Shown here: positions 24,665 through 35,204 of the stretch, piece by piece
Layout: every line of letters starts with the position of its first letter
How positions within the stretch are numbered: the first letter of the stretch is position 1
Assembly: GCA_039000515.1 (NCBI GenBank)
Contig: JBCFYV010009882.1
Span: forward strand, 55,973,777-56,037,776
Direction: 5' to 3'
DNA length: 64,000 nt
DNA from: Timema cristinae
Taxonomy: Eukaryota > Arthropoda > Insecta > Phasmatodea > Timematidae
Translations under genes and position numbers: made by a program
The notes under the pieces: model-generated
Database searches by the model: none
What the model was told of the DNA's origin: nothing
What the model saw: the letters and a program-made list of their open reading frames with translations, nothing else

Positions 24665-25309
24665 GCAAAACACCTGCACACCTTCTCAACCAACCCTTTC
24701 CTACCAACCACTCCTGTTCCACAGCATTGCCAAATCCTTGGGTCCTCGTCCCCACACTTCCCCATAAGCTAGAATCCTTTTTCTTCACACCTTCACTTTC
24801 ATCAAAGCCATGTTCGCTTAGTGTCTAATTAAATTTTATGTATTTTCTTTCAGCTCGTCTAGATCTTACTTACACACTACACCAACTCACTTTGGGCCTA
24901 ACTGCTCTTGTGTTTCCATCACAGTGTATGATGGCTCAAATTAGCAACTCCACACAAACACTGTCGCTCCCAACAAACAAACCTTCACCCTCCAACTCCA
25001 TTTTCCATTCACAATCAATTTCCACTTTTAGACATAAAGGTTATGATCTGTGACTACAGATTGGTACTTTAGGCATAAACAAGCCACCTACCCCCTCTGA
25101 AAGTCGCTTCTGACATTCAGAGCGAGTAGTTCAAGGCAAACAAGGGAGAGTCGTAAGATCACCTAGCACTAATTCAGATTAAAAGATTTATGCAAATTTT
25201 TTAGCTTCCTCTTCCTTTGTCATATCTAATTCCCACATATGCGCATCTCCACGACTCAACTTTGGCTAAAGACACGTGGTAAAGGAAGGAAAGAAGCCAT
25301 GAAAATTAC

Positions 25310-25480
25310 ATGTTGGTTTTGAGAATTGAGATTAGAAAGCTCAACAAGGACAATGGTGTAAGAGAGATTCGTAGTGTGTATAGGAGGGACAAAGGTGTAA
25401 AGGAGATTCGTAGTGTGTATAGCAGGGACAAAGGTGTAAAAGAGATTCCTAGTGTTTATAGGAGGGACAATGGTATATAA
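25310..25480 (+). CDS. Small open frame over a 39-bp minisatellite (hypothetical, 56 aa)
   Basis: ATG at 25310 opens a 56-codon frame ending TAA at 25478-25480. After an MLVLRIEIRKLNKDN leader it reads a 13-residue repeat, GVKEIRSVYRRDK, three times with few changes. The DNA repeat period is exactly 39 bp, so the frame is preserved by arithmetic, not necessarily by selection. Two further DNA units beyond the stop read the same peptide. No signal peptide or known domain. Whether it is expressed cannot be judged; a simple minisatellite is the more cautious reading. Confidence 0.25.
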   Translation: MLVLRIEIRKLNKDNGVREIRSVYRRDKGVKEIRSVYSRDKGVKEIPSVYRRDNGI

Positions 25481-25540
25481 TCGATTCGCAGTGTGTATAA
25501 CAGGAACAAAGGTGTAAAAGAGGTTCGTAGTGTTTTTTTG
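25352..25540 (+). repeat. 39-bp minisatellite, about five units
   Basis: The motif GATTCGTAGTGT or a close variant begins at 25366, 25405, 25444, 25483 and 25522, an exact 39-bp spacing. Units diverge at a few positions, and the last is interrupted by a T run. Confidence 0.92.
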
Positions 25541-25679
25541 ACTATTGTAAAAAAAAATGTGGTATGTTTAGTTACTATGTAGAATTCGATAAATTTAAAA
25601 CAATTCTCTGACTCTTCCCTGATCAAGGAAATTCACTACTCTTTCACTGTGTTCGGGTTCTCTGAACATCCTGAGTAAA

Positions 25680-25820
25680 TTATTATTATTATTAGAACCG
25701 CGTCTTACTACCCGTTCGGGTTATACGCACTTACGCTAATGTGTAATGGTAGGCTGATTGTGAGATGAAATGAAGGACCTACAGTTTAACGTGGAATCCG
25801 AACCACGGTGGAGGCCTGGC
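25680..25820 (-). mobile_element. SINE family A copy, 5' truncated
   Basis: Only the 3' half is present, reading in reverse: (TAA)n tail complement at 25680-25693, CCGCGTCTTACTACCCGTTC, TTATACGCACTTACGCTAAT, and ending in CCACGGTGGAGGCCTGGC. The tRNA-like head is missing. An 11-bp duplication TCCTGAGTAAA flanks it (25669-25679, 25821-25831), showing that truncation happened at insertion, as in target-primed reverse transcription. Confidence 0.88.
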
Positions 25821-25859
25821 TCCTGAGTAAAGAATATTTTTTAATAATACTTACAAAAT

Positions 25860-26187
25860 GTTTAATCAAACGTTTTTCTCTAATTTGTCTATACGGTGAA
25901 AGACAGGAAGATAGATACGAAACTTCCCTTAGGTGTTACGCTATGTAAAAAACCAAATATTAAGTTTTGATTTAAAAATATTTTACATAACTTATATAAT
26001 TGGGGTTGTGTTAGCCTATTAATATTTAAAATTCTAATCTTTCATATATTTATAGTAAAAGTCATATGCCAACACATTTGATAACACTTTAATTTTTGTT
26101 TCCCTGTTATTAGATAATTTGCTTGCCACAATTATGTGGAGTTGAGCATTGGTTATAAAGAATGAGGATGAAACACTTCTACATGAC
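25860..26187. other. AT-rich spacer
   Basis: Nothing recognisable between the SINE and the TTAA-flanked element. Confidence 0.5.
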
Positions 26188-26798
26188 TTAAGGTTGGTAC
26201 ACACCGAACGCTCAGCTAAGCTAAGATTTGCTTTGCTAAATGTTTAAAAAATTATTGGACGATATTTAAATGTGTTGGTTCACAAAGAAAACTGAGCTAA
26301 GCTAAGCTATGACTTGCTAGATAACACAATGTTATTTTCCGATTGCTGGTCGGGCAACTTTTCCATCTCCCACCTTGAGTATCTTACGTTGCGCAAGCGA
26401 ATAACGTAGCTTGGGATCCGTGTTGAACAGACGCAGTGCTGGTTTGATGAAAATAACCAAAGTGTTGAAGTTTTGTTTTCAGTTTGTTTCACGTGTATCT
26501 AATTAATATTATATTTAGGTTTATATTTAACAAATGTAGTTTTATTAAAATGGAAGCGTTTATTGAACAAGTTTAAACTCCAACTCCTAAATTTTCTTCA
26601 TCTTCCAAAATAGCGGCTAACAGCAGCATCTTTTCTCCCTCAGTACTATCATCTGATTTCAAATAAGACATATTGGAGAACGCTGTAACTAAACTTCACT
26701 GGAGCAGACCAGAAATAAACAACAATGAATTCAGGAGAGAAAATACGGATGATTGCTTAGCTTATCTTAGCTTAGTATTCTGTGGGTACCGGCCTTAA
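26188..26798. mobile_element. Non-autonomous DNA transposon with TTAA flanks (PIF/Harbinger- or piggyBac-like)
   Basis: The body (26192-26794, 603 bp) has imperfect terminal inverted repeats: AGGTTGGTACACACCGAACG on the left against the complement of CTGTGGGTACCGGCC on the right. Both ends also carry subterminal GCTAAGCTAAG repeats. TTAA stands at both borders (26188-26191, 26795-26798). 'GG..GGTACACACCGAACG' ends are common in PIF/Harbinger MITEs (TTA/TAA duplication), while TTAA fits piggyBac, so the superfamily is unresolved. A start-like ATGGAAGCGTTTATTGAACA near 26550 recalls MADF-type Harbinger accessory proteins but stops after eight codons. Confidence 0.65.
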
Positions 26799-26799
26799 C

Positions 26800-27930
26800 A
26801 CCCATTCTAAGAGAGTTATTGGAAGTAAAACAGGATTATAAATTTTTTAAAATTCAGAAAAATAGCTGAGTCTGCTAATTTAGATATACAGCATCACTAC
26901 ATTTTCTATTAAAAAAATATATTGGCAGTATCGATGGATAATGTCACAGCTCACATTAGCAGCATTAGCGGGTGGCACATTGTTGCGTTCCACTCGAAAC
27001 AGGGGCGCTTCATTAACCAATTAGTGGGTTTCTTCAATCCTGCAATTGATCAGCATGTTGTTTAAAACTACATAAGCATATTTGATAAGCCCAGCTATAT
27101 TTGGTGTATATTTGAGTATACTTTACTCTAATTGGCACCACCATACACTCATCATCACTCAAAAATAGCGCTCAACACGAAGGCTACAGTTCCAGGGTCA
27201 CCTGAAAAAATTAAAGCTAAAATATAAATGCAACATTTCATCATGACTTTGAGGGTACTTTATATTAGCTGTAATATTCAATTTTGATCATATCTTCACA
27301 ACTTTTCTTAAATTTTCATTATCATAATTAATTCTCAGTCTGTAAGAACATCTTTTTGTTTGATTTTTCATTCTGAGTGACACATATATTGGAGTATAAT
27401 ATAAAATATATTAGGTAATAGCTCAGCACTGGTGAACACGTGAACTAAGCGTTTTGTGCCTATTTAATTGATTAACACTCATGCTATACTATAAACAAGG
27501 GGTGCACAACATAACACCCAAAGACTACTTTTACTTTAATTGATAAATGGCAGGCCACAAGTTGATTATTTTACCCTCCCCCAACTACCAAAATTACCTT
27601 CCTCGCTTTAAATCCTTATCCTCCTTTACCAATAGGTCTAAAAATTATTATAGTAACAAATTATTTTTTAAAAGCGTAGTTTTGAGACATATCAAAATTT
27701 ACACAGCTACTTTTAAACTAGCTCTAGTAGGCTAGTGATTTAAAAAAATTATTATACCTTAAAAACCCCTTCAAATTCACATAAGCAATAACTATTGGAT
27801 TCCAAAATCGATATTATATAGAGTAAAAAGAAACGTTTGAAAAACAAACAGTTATACTAAAATTATTTATTTGAAAGAATACACATGTATACCAAAGAGA
27901 AAAACTAAATAGGTGGCATTACGAATCTAA
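26800..27930. other. AT-rich stretch without recognised feature
   Basis: Short frames only (one of 62 codons at 27547-27735, not recognisable). No repeat termini found. Confidence 0.5.
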
Positions 27931-27934
27931 AAGG

Positions 27935-28259
27935 TATTGTGTATAGGGGGACCTGGTTGTCTAGGGGTAAGGTGTCAGACTTCTGTGCTGGGGGTCTGGG
28001 GTTCAATCCTCGGTCCCGGCACAGATTTATCTGATTCATAAACCCTTCCTTCACCTCTTACAAGACGTGTATTAATCACAACTTGTGAATATGTAGAATG
28101 CCAGACATCCACCGTGGTTCGGATCCCACGTTAAACCGTAGGACCTCCATTTCATCTATCACCCTTCCTTTATACATTAGCGTAAGTGGGTATAACCTAA
28201 ATGGGTAGTAAGACACGGTGCTAATAATAATAATAATAATAATAATAATATTATGTATA
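27935..28259 (+). mobile_element. SINE family A, full length
   Basis: The element spans about 27946-28248. The head contains box A-like TGTCTAGGGGTAAGG and box B GGGGTTCAATCC, with a GGTCCCGGCACAG end; this is a tRNA-derived pol III promoter. The body has CCGTGGTTCGGATCCCACG. The 3' tail reads ACATTAGCGTAAGTGGGTAT, then GGGTAGTAAGACACGGTGCTAA and (TAA)n. An 11-bp near-perfect duplication (TATTGTGTATA at 27935-27945, TATTATGTATA at 28249-28259) flanks it. Confidence 0.9.
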
Positions 28260-28517
28260 AAAGTTTCGAATTACTAACAAAATGAACATTATTGTAGTAT
28301 TTACATTAAATGTAGAAATATTGTTCGTATTCAATTTTCCTTAATTTGTCAAGATTTCTTGATAAAAATTAATTTTATTTGTAAAGTATTTCATGTATGA
28401 AAGTAAAACAAACTACAGATCTAATCTTATTTCATAAATATTAATATATGCATATGTTGATGATGGCATAATTGTTTTTGTTGTTCTTCTTGGTTAGCTA
28501 AAATTTTTTAAATGTAT

Positions 28518-28806
28518 ATTATTACTATCATCACCGCGTCTTACTACCCGTTCGGGTTGTACGCACTTATTCTAATGTGTAATGGTAGGGTGATTGTGAG
28601 ATGAAATGGAGGACCTACAGTTTAACGTGGAGTCCGGACCACGGTGGAGGCCTGGCATTCCCCACATTCACAAGTTGTGATTAATACACGTCTTGTCAGA
28701 GGTGAAGGAAGGGTTTGGTAATCAGATAAATCGTGCCAGAACCGAGGATTGACCCCGGACTCCAGCACAAAAGTCTGACACCTTACCCCTAGACCAACAG
28801 GTCACC
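28518..28806 (-). mobile_element. SINE family A, full length, inverted
   Basis: Reverse orientation: it starts CACCGCGTCTTACTACCCGT at 28532, continues through the body (GGACCACGGTGGAGGCCTGG) and ends with the complement of boxes B and A (GGATTGACCCC, ACCCCTAGACCA) and CAGGTCACCC at 28806. It lies about 270 bp from the plus-strand copy at 27946, forming an inverted pair. Confidence 0.9.
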
Positions 28807-28809
28807 CTA

Positions 28810-29440
28810 TTTTTAAATATGAATACATTTGAGTGTGTGTGTTTGAAAACATGTTGATATTTGTAAAATATTTCGCGTAAATTTTATATCATTAAATTAA
28901 TGTCCTTTGTATAGATAATTTACTAAAATAGTGAGATTTTTTGAATTTATATTTGTGCAGCGACTCTTATTTCCTATGAAGAATGATTTGTTATTTAGTG
29001 TTGTTTGGAGTGGTATATATTGTGAGAGTACTTGTTAAACCCTTTTAAATTTATAATGATTTTTAGGGAGATATCAGTATTTGTTGTTGATGGAATGAAT
29101 ACAAATACAATTTCTCTAAATATGTATATGTGTGCACCATTACAAGAAATTCACCAGGTAGATTAAATGAAAAAATTTAAATGTTTGGTGATATTTTCTC
29201 TTGATCTTGATCATAACTAGCGGTTCCTATGATAACTCTCTTTATCAGAACCTTTGAGTTTTTTACGTAATTTCTCAAACATCATTAAATGGCCATAAGC
29301 TATCAAGATCCCAAAAATAAAACATAATATATGCACATATCATGAAACCAAAATAGATCAATAATCATATATTTTAACCTTCTTTAGAACATTAGAAGTT
29401 TGATCAGTGAAAATAAATTAAAATACAATAAATACTATTT
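28810..29440. other. AT-rich stretch without recognised feature
   Basis: No gene or repeat that I can support. Confidence 0.5.
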
Positions 29441-29443
29441 AGA

Positions 29444-29445
<2 letters not shown>

Positions 29446-29485
<40 letters not shown>
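29446..29485. repeat. (ATT)n microsatellite
   Basis: Uninterrupted trinucleotide run. It may be the remnant of a SINE (TAA)n tail, because a partial family B head lies downstream in reverse orientation. Confidence 0.9.
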
Positions 29486-29598
29486 GCATAGTAATAATCA
29501 ATATAAAATTTCATTCCAATCGTTTATTCATATAAATAAAAAAATATAGTTACATACAGGTAAACATTTTCTTATTAAATACACAATAGAACTAACAA

Positions 29599-29685
29599 GT
29601 GCAGCCGACCGGGATCAAACCCCAATCTCCTTGTCTTTGGAATTCTAGCCCAACACGAGAGCAGCGTGTTAGACAACGTTAGAAC
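29599..29685 (-). mobile_element. SINE family B head fragment
   Basis: GACCGGGATCAAACCCCAAT is the complement of the family B box B region. It is followed by CTCCTTGTCTTTGGAATTCTAGCCCAACACGAGAGCAGCGTGTTAGACAAC, the complement of its tRNA-like head. The body and tail are missing or diverged. Confidence 0.65.
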
Positions 29686-29689
29686 TTGT

Positions 29690-30010
29690 TAATCCTGACA
29701 GTTTTGTATTATTGTTTAATCCTGTTCAATCATTCTGTACCTGCGGTTATTGAGCATAGGCTCCTATGTGACATAATCGTTTGTTGAATCCTTCCCATTT
29801 TGTGTTTATTTTAATTCTTCCCCAGGCATAGACCCTATGTTTAAATCCTTCCCGTTTTCCCTCATTTGATTTATTTATTTTGTGCATCATTTGACTTTGG
29901 TTCGAATCCCTGAATGGACTCTTTTTTTTATCAGTTAGGTTTGGGGAGCGTTCCCGGGTTCCTCTCTCGAAGAAGGTTTCCTATGGGTTGAGAGAAAAAT
30001 GGAGACTCAA
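29690..30010 (-). repeat. Dispersed repeat D, copy 1
   Basis: The complement of this segment shares ordered blocks with 36150-36450: a 'CCAAAGTCAAATGA.GCACAAA' block, AAATCAAATG, and 'AAGGATT.AACATAGG'-like sequence. The family is unknown and no coding potential was seen. A GGTTCGAATCC motif at 29899-29909 matches a pol III box B but has no convincing box A upstream. Confidence 0.45.
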
Positions 30011-30251
30011 TAAGCTCTTTAAATCCCTCTACCAATAATTTTACAACCCTAATGATGTGTGTTTAAAATAATAAAAAAAGTTGAAAAGGAGTAGGGCAAG
30101 GGTTGCAATAAACCCTCAGGGGCTGAGATGTAAAACGCATTACAGTTTTGGTATCCTGGCTACAACCACTCCTCGAAAATGTAGGTAGAATTCTTCTATT
30201 TGTTGTAAAAAAACATTTATATAATACTAAAAATAAGTTGTTTAACTAAGC

Positions 30252-30508
30252 TTGGCCCTGCTTTGGTGACCACATGGTCTAATGGACTACTTCTGCAGTA
30301 GATTAGACTGCTGGTGCCAGGGAGATCAAGGTTAGAAACTAGGTCTGGTGCACTGAGGGTTGTTTATCTTAAATGGTTTTCCTCTCTTCCACCACGCAAA
30401 TTCAGGGACACCTCCTATAAATATAACATCCATAGTCCCTAAAACCATTAGCGTACTTAGTACATAAGCGTATAGCCCGAACAAGTAGTAAGACGTGGTG
30501 CTAAAAAT
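30252..30508 (+). mobile_element. SINE family B copy
   Basis: The head CTTTGGTGACCACATGGTCT and box B-like AGGTTAGAAACT lead to the body GTGCACTGAGGGTTG, AAATGGTTTTCC, the late block CATTAGCGTACTTAGTACAT and the tail GTAGTAAGACGTGGTGCTAA. A short duplication ACTAAGC flanks it (30245-30251, 30509-30515). Confidence 0.8.
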
Positions 30509-30589
30509 ACTAAGCCTGCTCAAACAATTATTTTACCTGAATCTCTGGGCCTTTGGACTAAATATATTCCAAAGGTCATCTAGTTTGTT

Positions 30590-30775
30590 GCCAGTGATGG
30601 GAGGTAAGTGTTCATATCCATGTCATGTATACTATGGGTGTTTTCTCAATTGTTTTTCCCCCTCTTCTCTCTGAAAATATGGTATATAATCTTATATTCG
30701 CTTCACCTTATCCATATCCATTAGTTAAATTAAAATGGAGAGAGCCTTAACGGGTAGTGAAACTCATAGGAATAA
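30590..30775 (+). mobile_element. Degenerate SINE family B fragment
   Basis: Blocks GGGTGTTTTCTCAATTGTTTTTCC, TCCATTAGTTAAATTAAA and CGGGTAGTGAAACT follow the order of the family B body and tail but are eroded. The head is not recognisable. Confidence 0.4.
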
Positions 30776-30779
30776 ATGG

Positions 30780-32540
30780 TACGGGGCACCACACAGACTT
30801 GCTCGCACCTTTATTTAAATCATATTTATAACTCGTAATATACGTGAAATTAAATAATATACATTGTCTTAGAAACATAGAGAAAATATGAACAACGCAT
30901 TTCATCGAGGAGTACATATGAAGTAATATATATTCTTTAAGATAAACCAAATATTTGTTTACTGCATTTTAAACTACCTAATTCTCAAAGCTATATATTT
31001 AAAATATGTTTACCTATAACTTGGAAAATATTGATTCTATAAGTTATTATTTATATAAAAGGTGGTTTAAATTTAAGAGGAACAATACATTTCACCAAAA
31101 TGCAAACATGAAATAATATATTGTGTACCATAAACATATCAATTGTTCTGTTAAATTATAACTTCCCAAGTCCCAAAGCTCTATTTGAAACATATGTTTG
31201 CCTATAAATCAGAAAATTTTCATTTTTTAAAAGATATTGAATTTTAAAAGGCCTACAACTTAAAATGATTTGTTCTTTCATATCTCAAAGAGTTTCAGAG
31301 CTATGATGAGAATTGTAAATTTTTGCCTATGTAAAGTATAATGAAAGGAATTTTATTTGGAAAATATTAAGTGTAATTTTATTTGTAATATTAAATAGTG
31401 CCTTGATACCAATTTAAATCAAAATCCTTACAACTGATTTTGAGGAAATGGAACTTAAATTTTTTCGTGCTTAGAGGTACCCTTAATTTTAAGATCAGGA
31501 ATCTTGTTGGCCTAACCTCAAAAGTACGCGGACCCAAGCTAGGCTTCCATTGTATTATTAATCGGTCTGTTCACATTGATCAATCACACATATATCAGGA
31601 TTCTGGTAGAAAAATTCTTTCTGTGGTCATTTATAGGTACAATCGGTTTCCCTCTCTCTGTTTCTTTTTCTATCCCTCTCTATCCACATGTATGTAGGAA
31701 CTTTTCTCCTAAATCGACCTTCCTCTTGCCTACCCGTTTAGTGATCTCTGTCTCCGCACAAATCGTCACCTGAGAATGCAAGTGTACTATGCCCAATTTT
31801 CCAATTTAGTGTAAAAGAGCATTGATTTTCGACCATGGGTATACAACCAATGTTACTAGATGACAACTAGAGTTTGCATCTTCTTAAGGAATTATGCAGT
31901 AGTCTCAATTTCAACGCAGGTGAACCATGTACATTCTTAATAGATGGTTACACCAAATATCTCAAATTTAGCACTTTAGGAGATAGAATACTTGCATTCT
32001 CGGGTAACGAAATGCAGATGAGTCACAAGCATACCTTATTTTTCTAAACATCTACATTGATCTCATTGCTGGGACATCTCACGTGAAATGGTGTTAAGCA
32101 ATTCCCATCTTTGCAATAGACCGAGAAAAATGTTATCGTTATAAAAAAGTGTTTTAACTTTGACAATATGTAATGTTTTATTTTCTTTATACTGATTTGT
32201 AGTTATTACTATCTTGAGTTGATCCAATCAGTCTGCATGTTGGGATTGTAACGAATCTAGGAAGGAAACATGTCAGCCTATTTTGTTTCTTATTTTACAA
32301 ATACTTAGAGGTCATATAAATAACGGCTCAGCCGTTTGTTTGGTTATTTTGGTCCAAGGGCATAATCTCAACGTGTGGAAAGGGGTGGGATGGGGTGAAT
32401 GATAATGTTCAATAAGAATGGAAATAGAGATTTTTGTCTTTTAAAAGATTTTATAATTTTCTAACTCCCTATCACTAACCAACGGATACTTTTAATTTAT
32501 ATCCTTGAGCACAACGTGGAACTCTTTTGAGCATATTTTT
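30780..32540. other. AT-rich stretch without recognised feature
   Basis: Two overlapping plus-strand frames (31440-31697, 31576-31773) carry no recognisable domain. Three segments (about 30940-31010, 31060-31200 and 31200-31290) look like weakly related repeats of one another, containing 'CATATGTTTGCCTATAA' variants. Confidence 0.4.
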
Positions 32541-32542
32541 TT

Positions 32543-32770
32543 ACCACCGCTTCTCACTACACTTTTGGGTTATATGCGTATGCACTAATACACTATCGTG
32601 TTAAGCATTAGTAAGGTTGAATTAAGAGGAAGTGTATCCGCATTTTCGTGGAGGGAGAATGAAAAACCATTCAGAAAAAACCTCAACACACCAAACTTCG
32701 CTCTAACACCAATATTCCCGTCTCGTCTATTGCGAAAGTAGCGCCTTTGACCATGAGGCTACTGAAAAGG
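32543..32770 (-). mobile_element. SINE family B copy (minus strand)
   Basis: Starts ACCACCGCTTCTCACTACAC (tail complement), passes TGCACTAATACACTATCGTG, GTGTATCCGCATTTTCGTGG and the complement of box B, and ends with CTCGTCTATTGCGAAAGTAG and GACCATGAGGCTAC of the head. It is diverged but collinear with the other copies. Confidence 0.7.
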
Positions 32771-32999
32771 GTGTGAACCTATAGAAACTAGAAAGATATG
32801 GTAGATTTTAAGCTGCTATTTTAAGTTCATTGCCAGTACATATTACTAGAATGTTAATAATTACTAAAAGATTAAATAAATATATTTATACAATCGTTAA
32901 TACTTTCTCATATTGTGTACAATAGCTTCGAAGATAATTTTCAAATATAGGATTTGAGTAAACGCCCATAGACATTATCTTATTAATCACAATAGTCAT

Positions 33000-34290
33000 A
33001 CCTTTTAAACCAAATTGTTCAAATGTTTAAAAAAATCAGATTATCAATAATATTTTTATTTGCAAGCTATCTTAAAATTAATTGTTATTTGAAAAATTTA
33101 AAAAGTTTTCTTATATATCATGATAAACTATTCACAGATTCCAATTTTGAATTAAATCTTGAAGGTAGATATTAAAAAAAAAAAAAATTCATTAATTTGT
33201 TGCAAGTAAATTGCACTCAAATAAGTTTATTTTAGATATTTAAGACACATTATTTTTATGTGTAAAATAGTCCTCAGATACCAATTTGTATCCATATCAT
33301 TAGAGCTGTTTTCAAACAAATTAAATTTTACAAAAATTGACCACTATTAAATGATTAAAAAGAATTTTAGGACTACACAATTATTTCTAATACAAAAAAA
33401 CTTAATAAATACCCATTTGGAACCAAATCAAACCCAAATATTGTTAAATATTCAAATTAAAATAAACAATAATCAGTAAACTACCACTAGCCGGATTCTA
33501 TCTTCAAAAACAAGTGTAGATATTTATTTGATGTGTTATTTTCAAACACTTCCCAGATATACATGTTAAGCAAAAACGTTATAGTTATTTTCACAAAAAA
33601 AATCAATTTTCAAAAAACAAATTCTCAGAAAAAGTTCTTTGTATTGAAATTTTACAGGGTTAATTGTCATGTTGAAATCTCCAAATATATCCATTTGGAA
33701 CCAAATCGTTAGGTAATAAATATTTTCAAAAAATTAATTTTTAACAAAATCATTATGACCATGATTTAAATATTTCAAATTTTTGAAAAATAAATCAGTA
33801 AACAACCCATTAAAATTAAGCTTTACCCCAAATCAAATTAACAATTTTATTTCTATGTAAAACTCTACCAATATACTTATTTGTAGCCAAATCGTTAAAG
33901 ACATTTGTAAAATATTTCAAGCATTTGAAAAATAAATCATCATATCCTTCAACTAGCTTTTGCCAAAAAATTCTGTATTGCTATTTGTCACGTCAAACAT
34001 ATCTTAGATATTTATTCTAAACAAAATCATTAGAGCGAGTTTCAAAAATTTTGTAATAAAAGACTCATCGGAAACTGTTCTTTATTGAAGGGCTATAGGA
34101 AAAAAAAGTTTTTTATGGTATGGCCCTATTTTATCTAGATATAAAGATTGAACAAAATGTATCCAACCGTTTAGGATCTGTGGCATTGGGCTGAAACATG
34201 GGGACGGACATAATTTTGTAAAATACACTTTTTTTGGTTGGTGTCCATATAAAACGTAAGAACTCGTCAAAATATCGGGATCAATTTATT
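33000..34290 (-). repeat. S1 element, minus strand
   Basis: Degenerate units contain AATCAGTAAACTAC / AATCAGTAAACAACC (33471, 33785), 'CATTTGGAACCAAATCGTTA' variants and 'TTTTGAAAAATAAATCA' blocks. These are reverse complements of the units at 15.1-16.0 kb, with a spacing near 157 bp. At its downstream end is the conserved flank: CCAACCGTTTAGGATCTGTG, GGGGACGGACATAATTTTGT and TTGGTGTCCATATAAAACGT. A 62-codon minus-strand frame over this flank (34082-34270) is incidental. Confidence 0.75.
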
Positions 34291-34539
34291 TCACTTTAAC
34301 AATAATTTGACTTGAGATGAGAAAGCAAAACAAAATAACATACAGTTAAATTAAATTTTAAATTAAATAATAAATTAATAGAATATTATATTTAAATAAA
34401 TCTTACCTATGAAGAGCATCGATTTAGATACTGTACTTCCTATCATGGTATCACTGTAATTATCACTTAATTATCACTCACTCTAAGTTCCCTAACATTT
34501 AAAACTTATTTTCTAATTTCTACCTAGTAAATCACGAGA

Positions 34540-34690
34540 CTGATGCCTTAACTGAATACACATAAGAATTCTCTTTTTTTTGGGGGGGGGGGGGGGGGGT
34601 TGGGGTATACTAGCACTGGTTTTCCAATCTCTTTCTACGCAAATGCGGTTTTCCCAAGTGTAAAAATAGTTTGATAACATACTAGACTAT
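34540..34690 (+). mobile_element. Degenerate SINE family B body with poly-G tract
   Basis: CTGGTTTTCCAATCTCTTTC and ACGCAAATGCGG match the family B body. Upstream is an uninterrupted run of 18 G (34582-34599) directly after a T run. Confidence 0.45.
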
Positions 34691-34960
34691 TCCGTCTGTC
34701 GGCTGTAAGCTACATTTTTTTTTTGTGGCTAGTAGTTTTTTTTATACATCAACAAGTTTTTTTTATAGTTTAAACCAATCTCTTTTCATATGTATTACTA
34801 TAGAATATCTAGACCTATAACTTGGTGTTGGGATCACCACGTGTAGCCAATAAATGTGTATCTTTGGAGCAATATTTTACTAAAATACTGAACGCAGGTA
34901 TAATTTAGAGTATATGTACCCACGTTTGTGTTTGGGCCATACACATATATTGATACTTAG

Positions 34961-35203
34961 TACCACGTCTTACTACCCGTTTAGGCTGTACGCTTAAGTA
35001 CTAATTACTCTAATGGGTTAGGAATTGGGGAAGTTGAATATATATAAAGGCAACCCGCATTTGCATATAGGGAGAGTGGAAGATCGTCTAGGAAAAGCCA
35101 CTCCCAGTTCACCTGAGCGAGATTCGAACCTCAATCTCCCCGTTCTTGGCAGTCTACCTCAACACGAAACTTGCATGTTAGCTAACTACGCCACCGAGGC
35201 AAC
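34961..35203 (-). mobile_element. SINE family B copy, well preserved (minus strand)
   Basis: Reads TACCACGTCTTACTACCCGT (tail complement), TTAAGTACTAATTACTCTAA, CCGCATTTGCATATAGGGAG, the complement of box B (GAGATTCGAACCTCAATCTC) and the complement of the tRNA-like head ending GCTAACTACGCCACCGAGGC near 35199. The 64-codon frame across it is not a gene. Confidence 0.85.
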
Positions 35204-35204
35204 T

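Larger units (their letters stand above)
21940..25168 (+). mobile_element. Composite of two jockey-clade-like LINE 3' fragments inside a 14-bp direct repeat
   Basis: The 14-bp sequence AAGATCACCTAGCA occurs at 21940-21953 and 25155-25168, immediately outside LINE-derived sequence on both sides, as expected for a target-site duplication. Inside are the 3' half of one LINE (RT through 3'UTR, about 21955-24080) and a shorter 3' fragment of a related LINE (about 24085-25154). A third partial copy, ATCACCTAGCAGA, sits at the junction (24136-24148). The two 3'UTRs share a TTCACACCTTCAC...TTTCTTTTTCAG-like block. Possible histories are two successive insertions at one site, template switching, or insertion of one into the other. 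Confidence 0.7.

Noticed and set aside
24301..24788. Minus-strand and alternative plus-strand frames over the LINE tail
   Set aside because: The 24173-24664 plus-strand frame carries clear LINE motifs; the others are shadows.
25352..25540. CRISPR-like regular repeats
   Set aside because: The units are contiguous with no unique spacers; it is a minisatellite in a eukaryotic genome.
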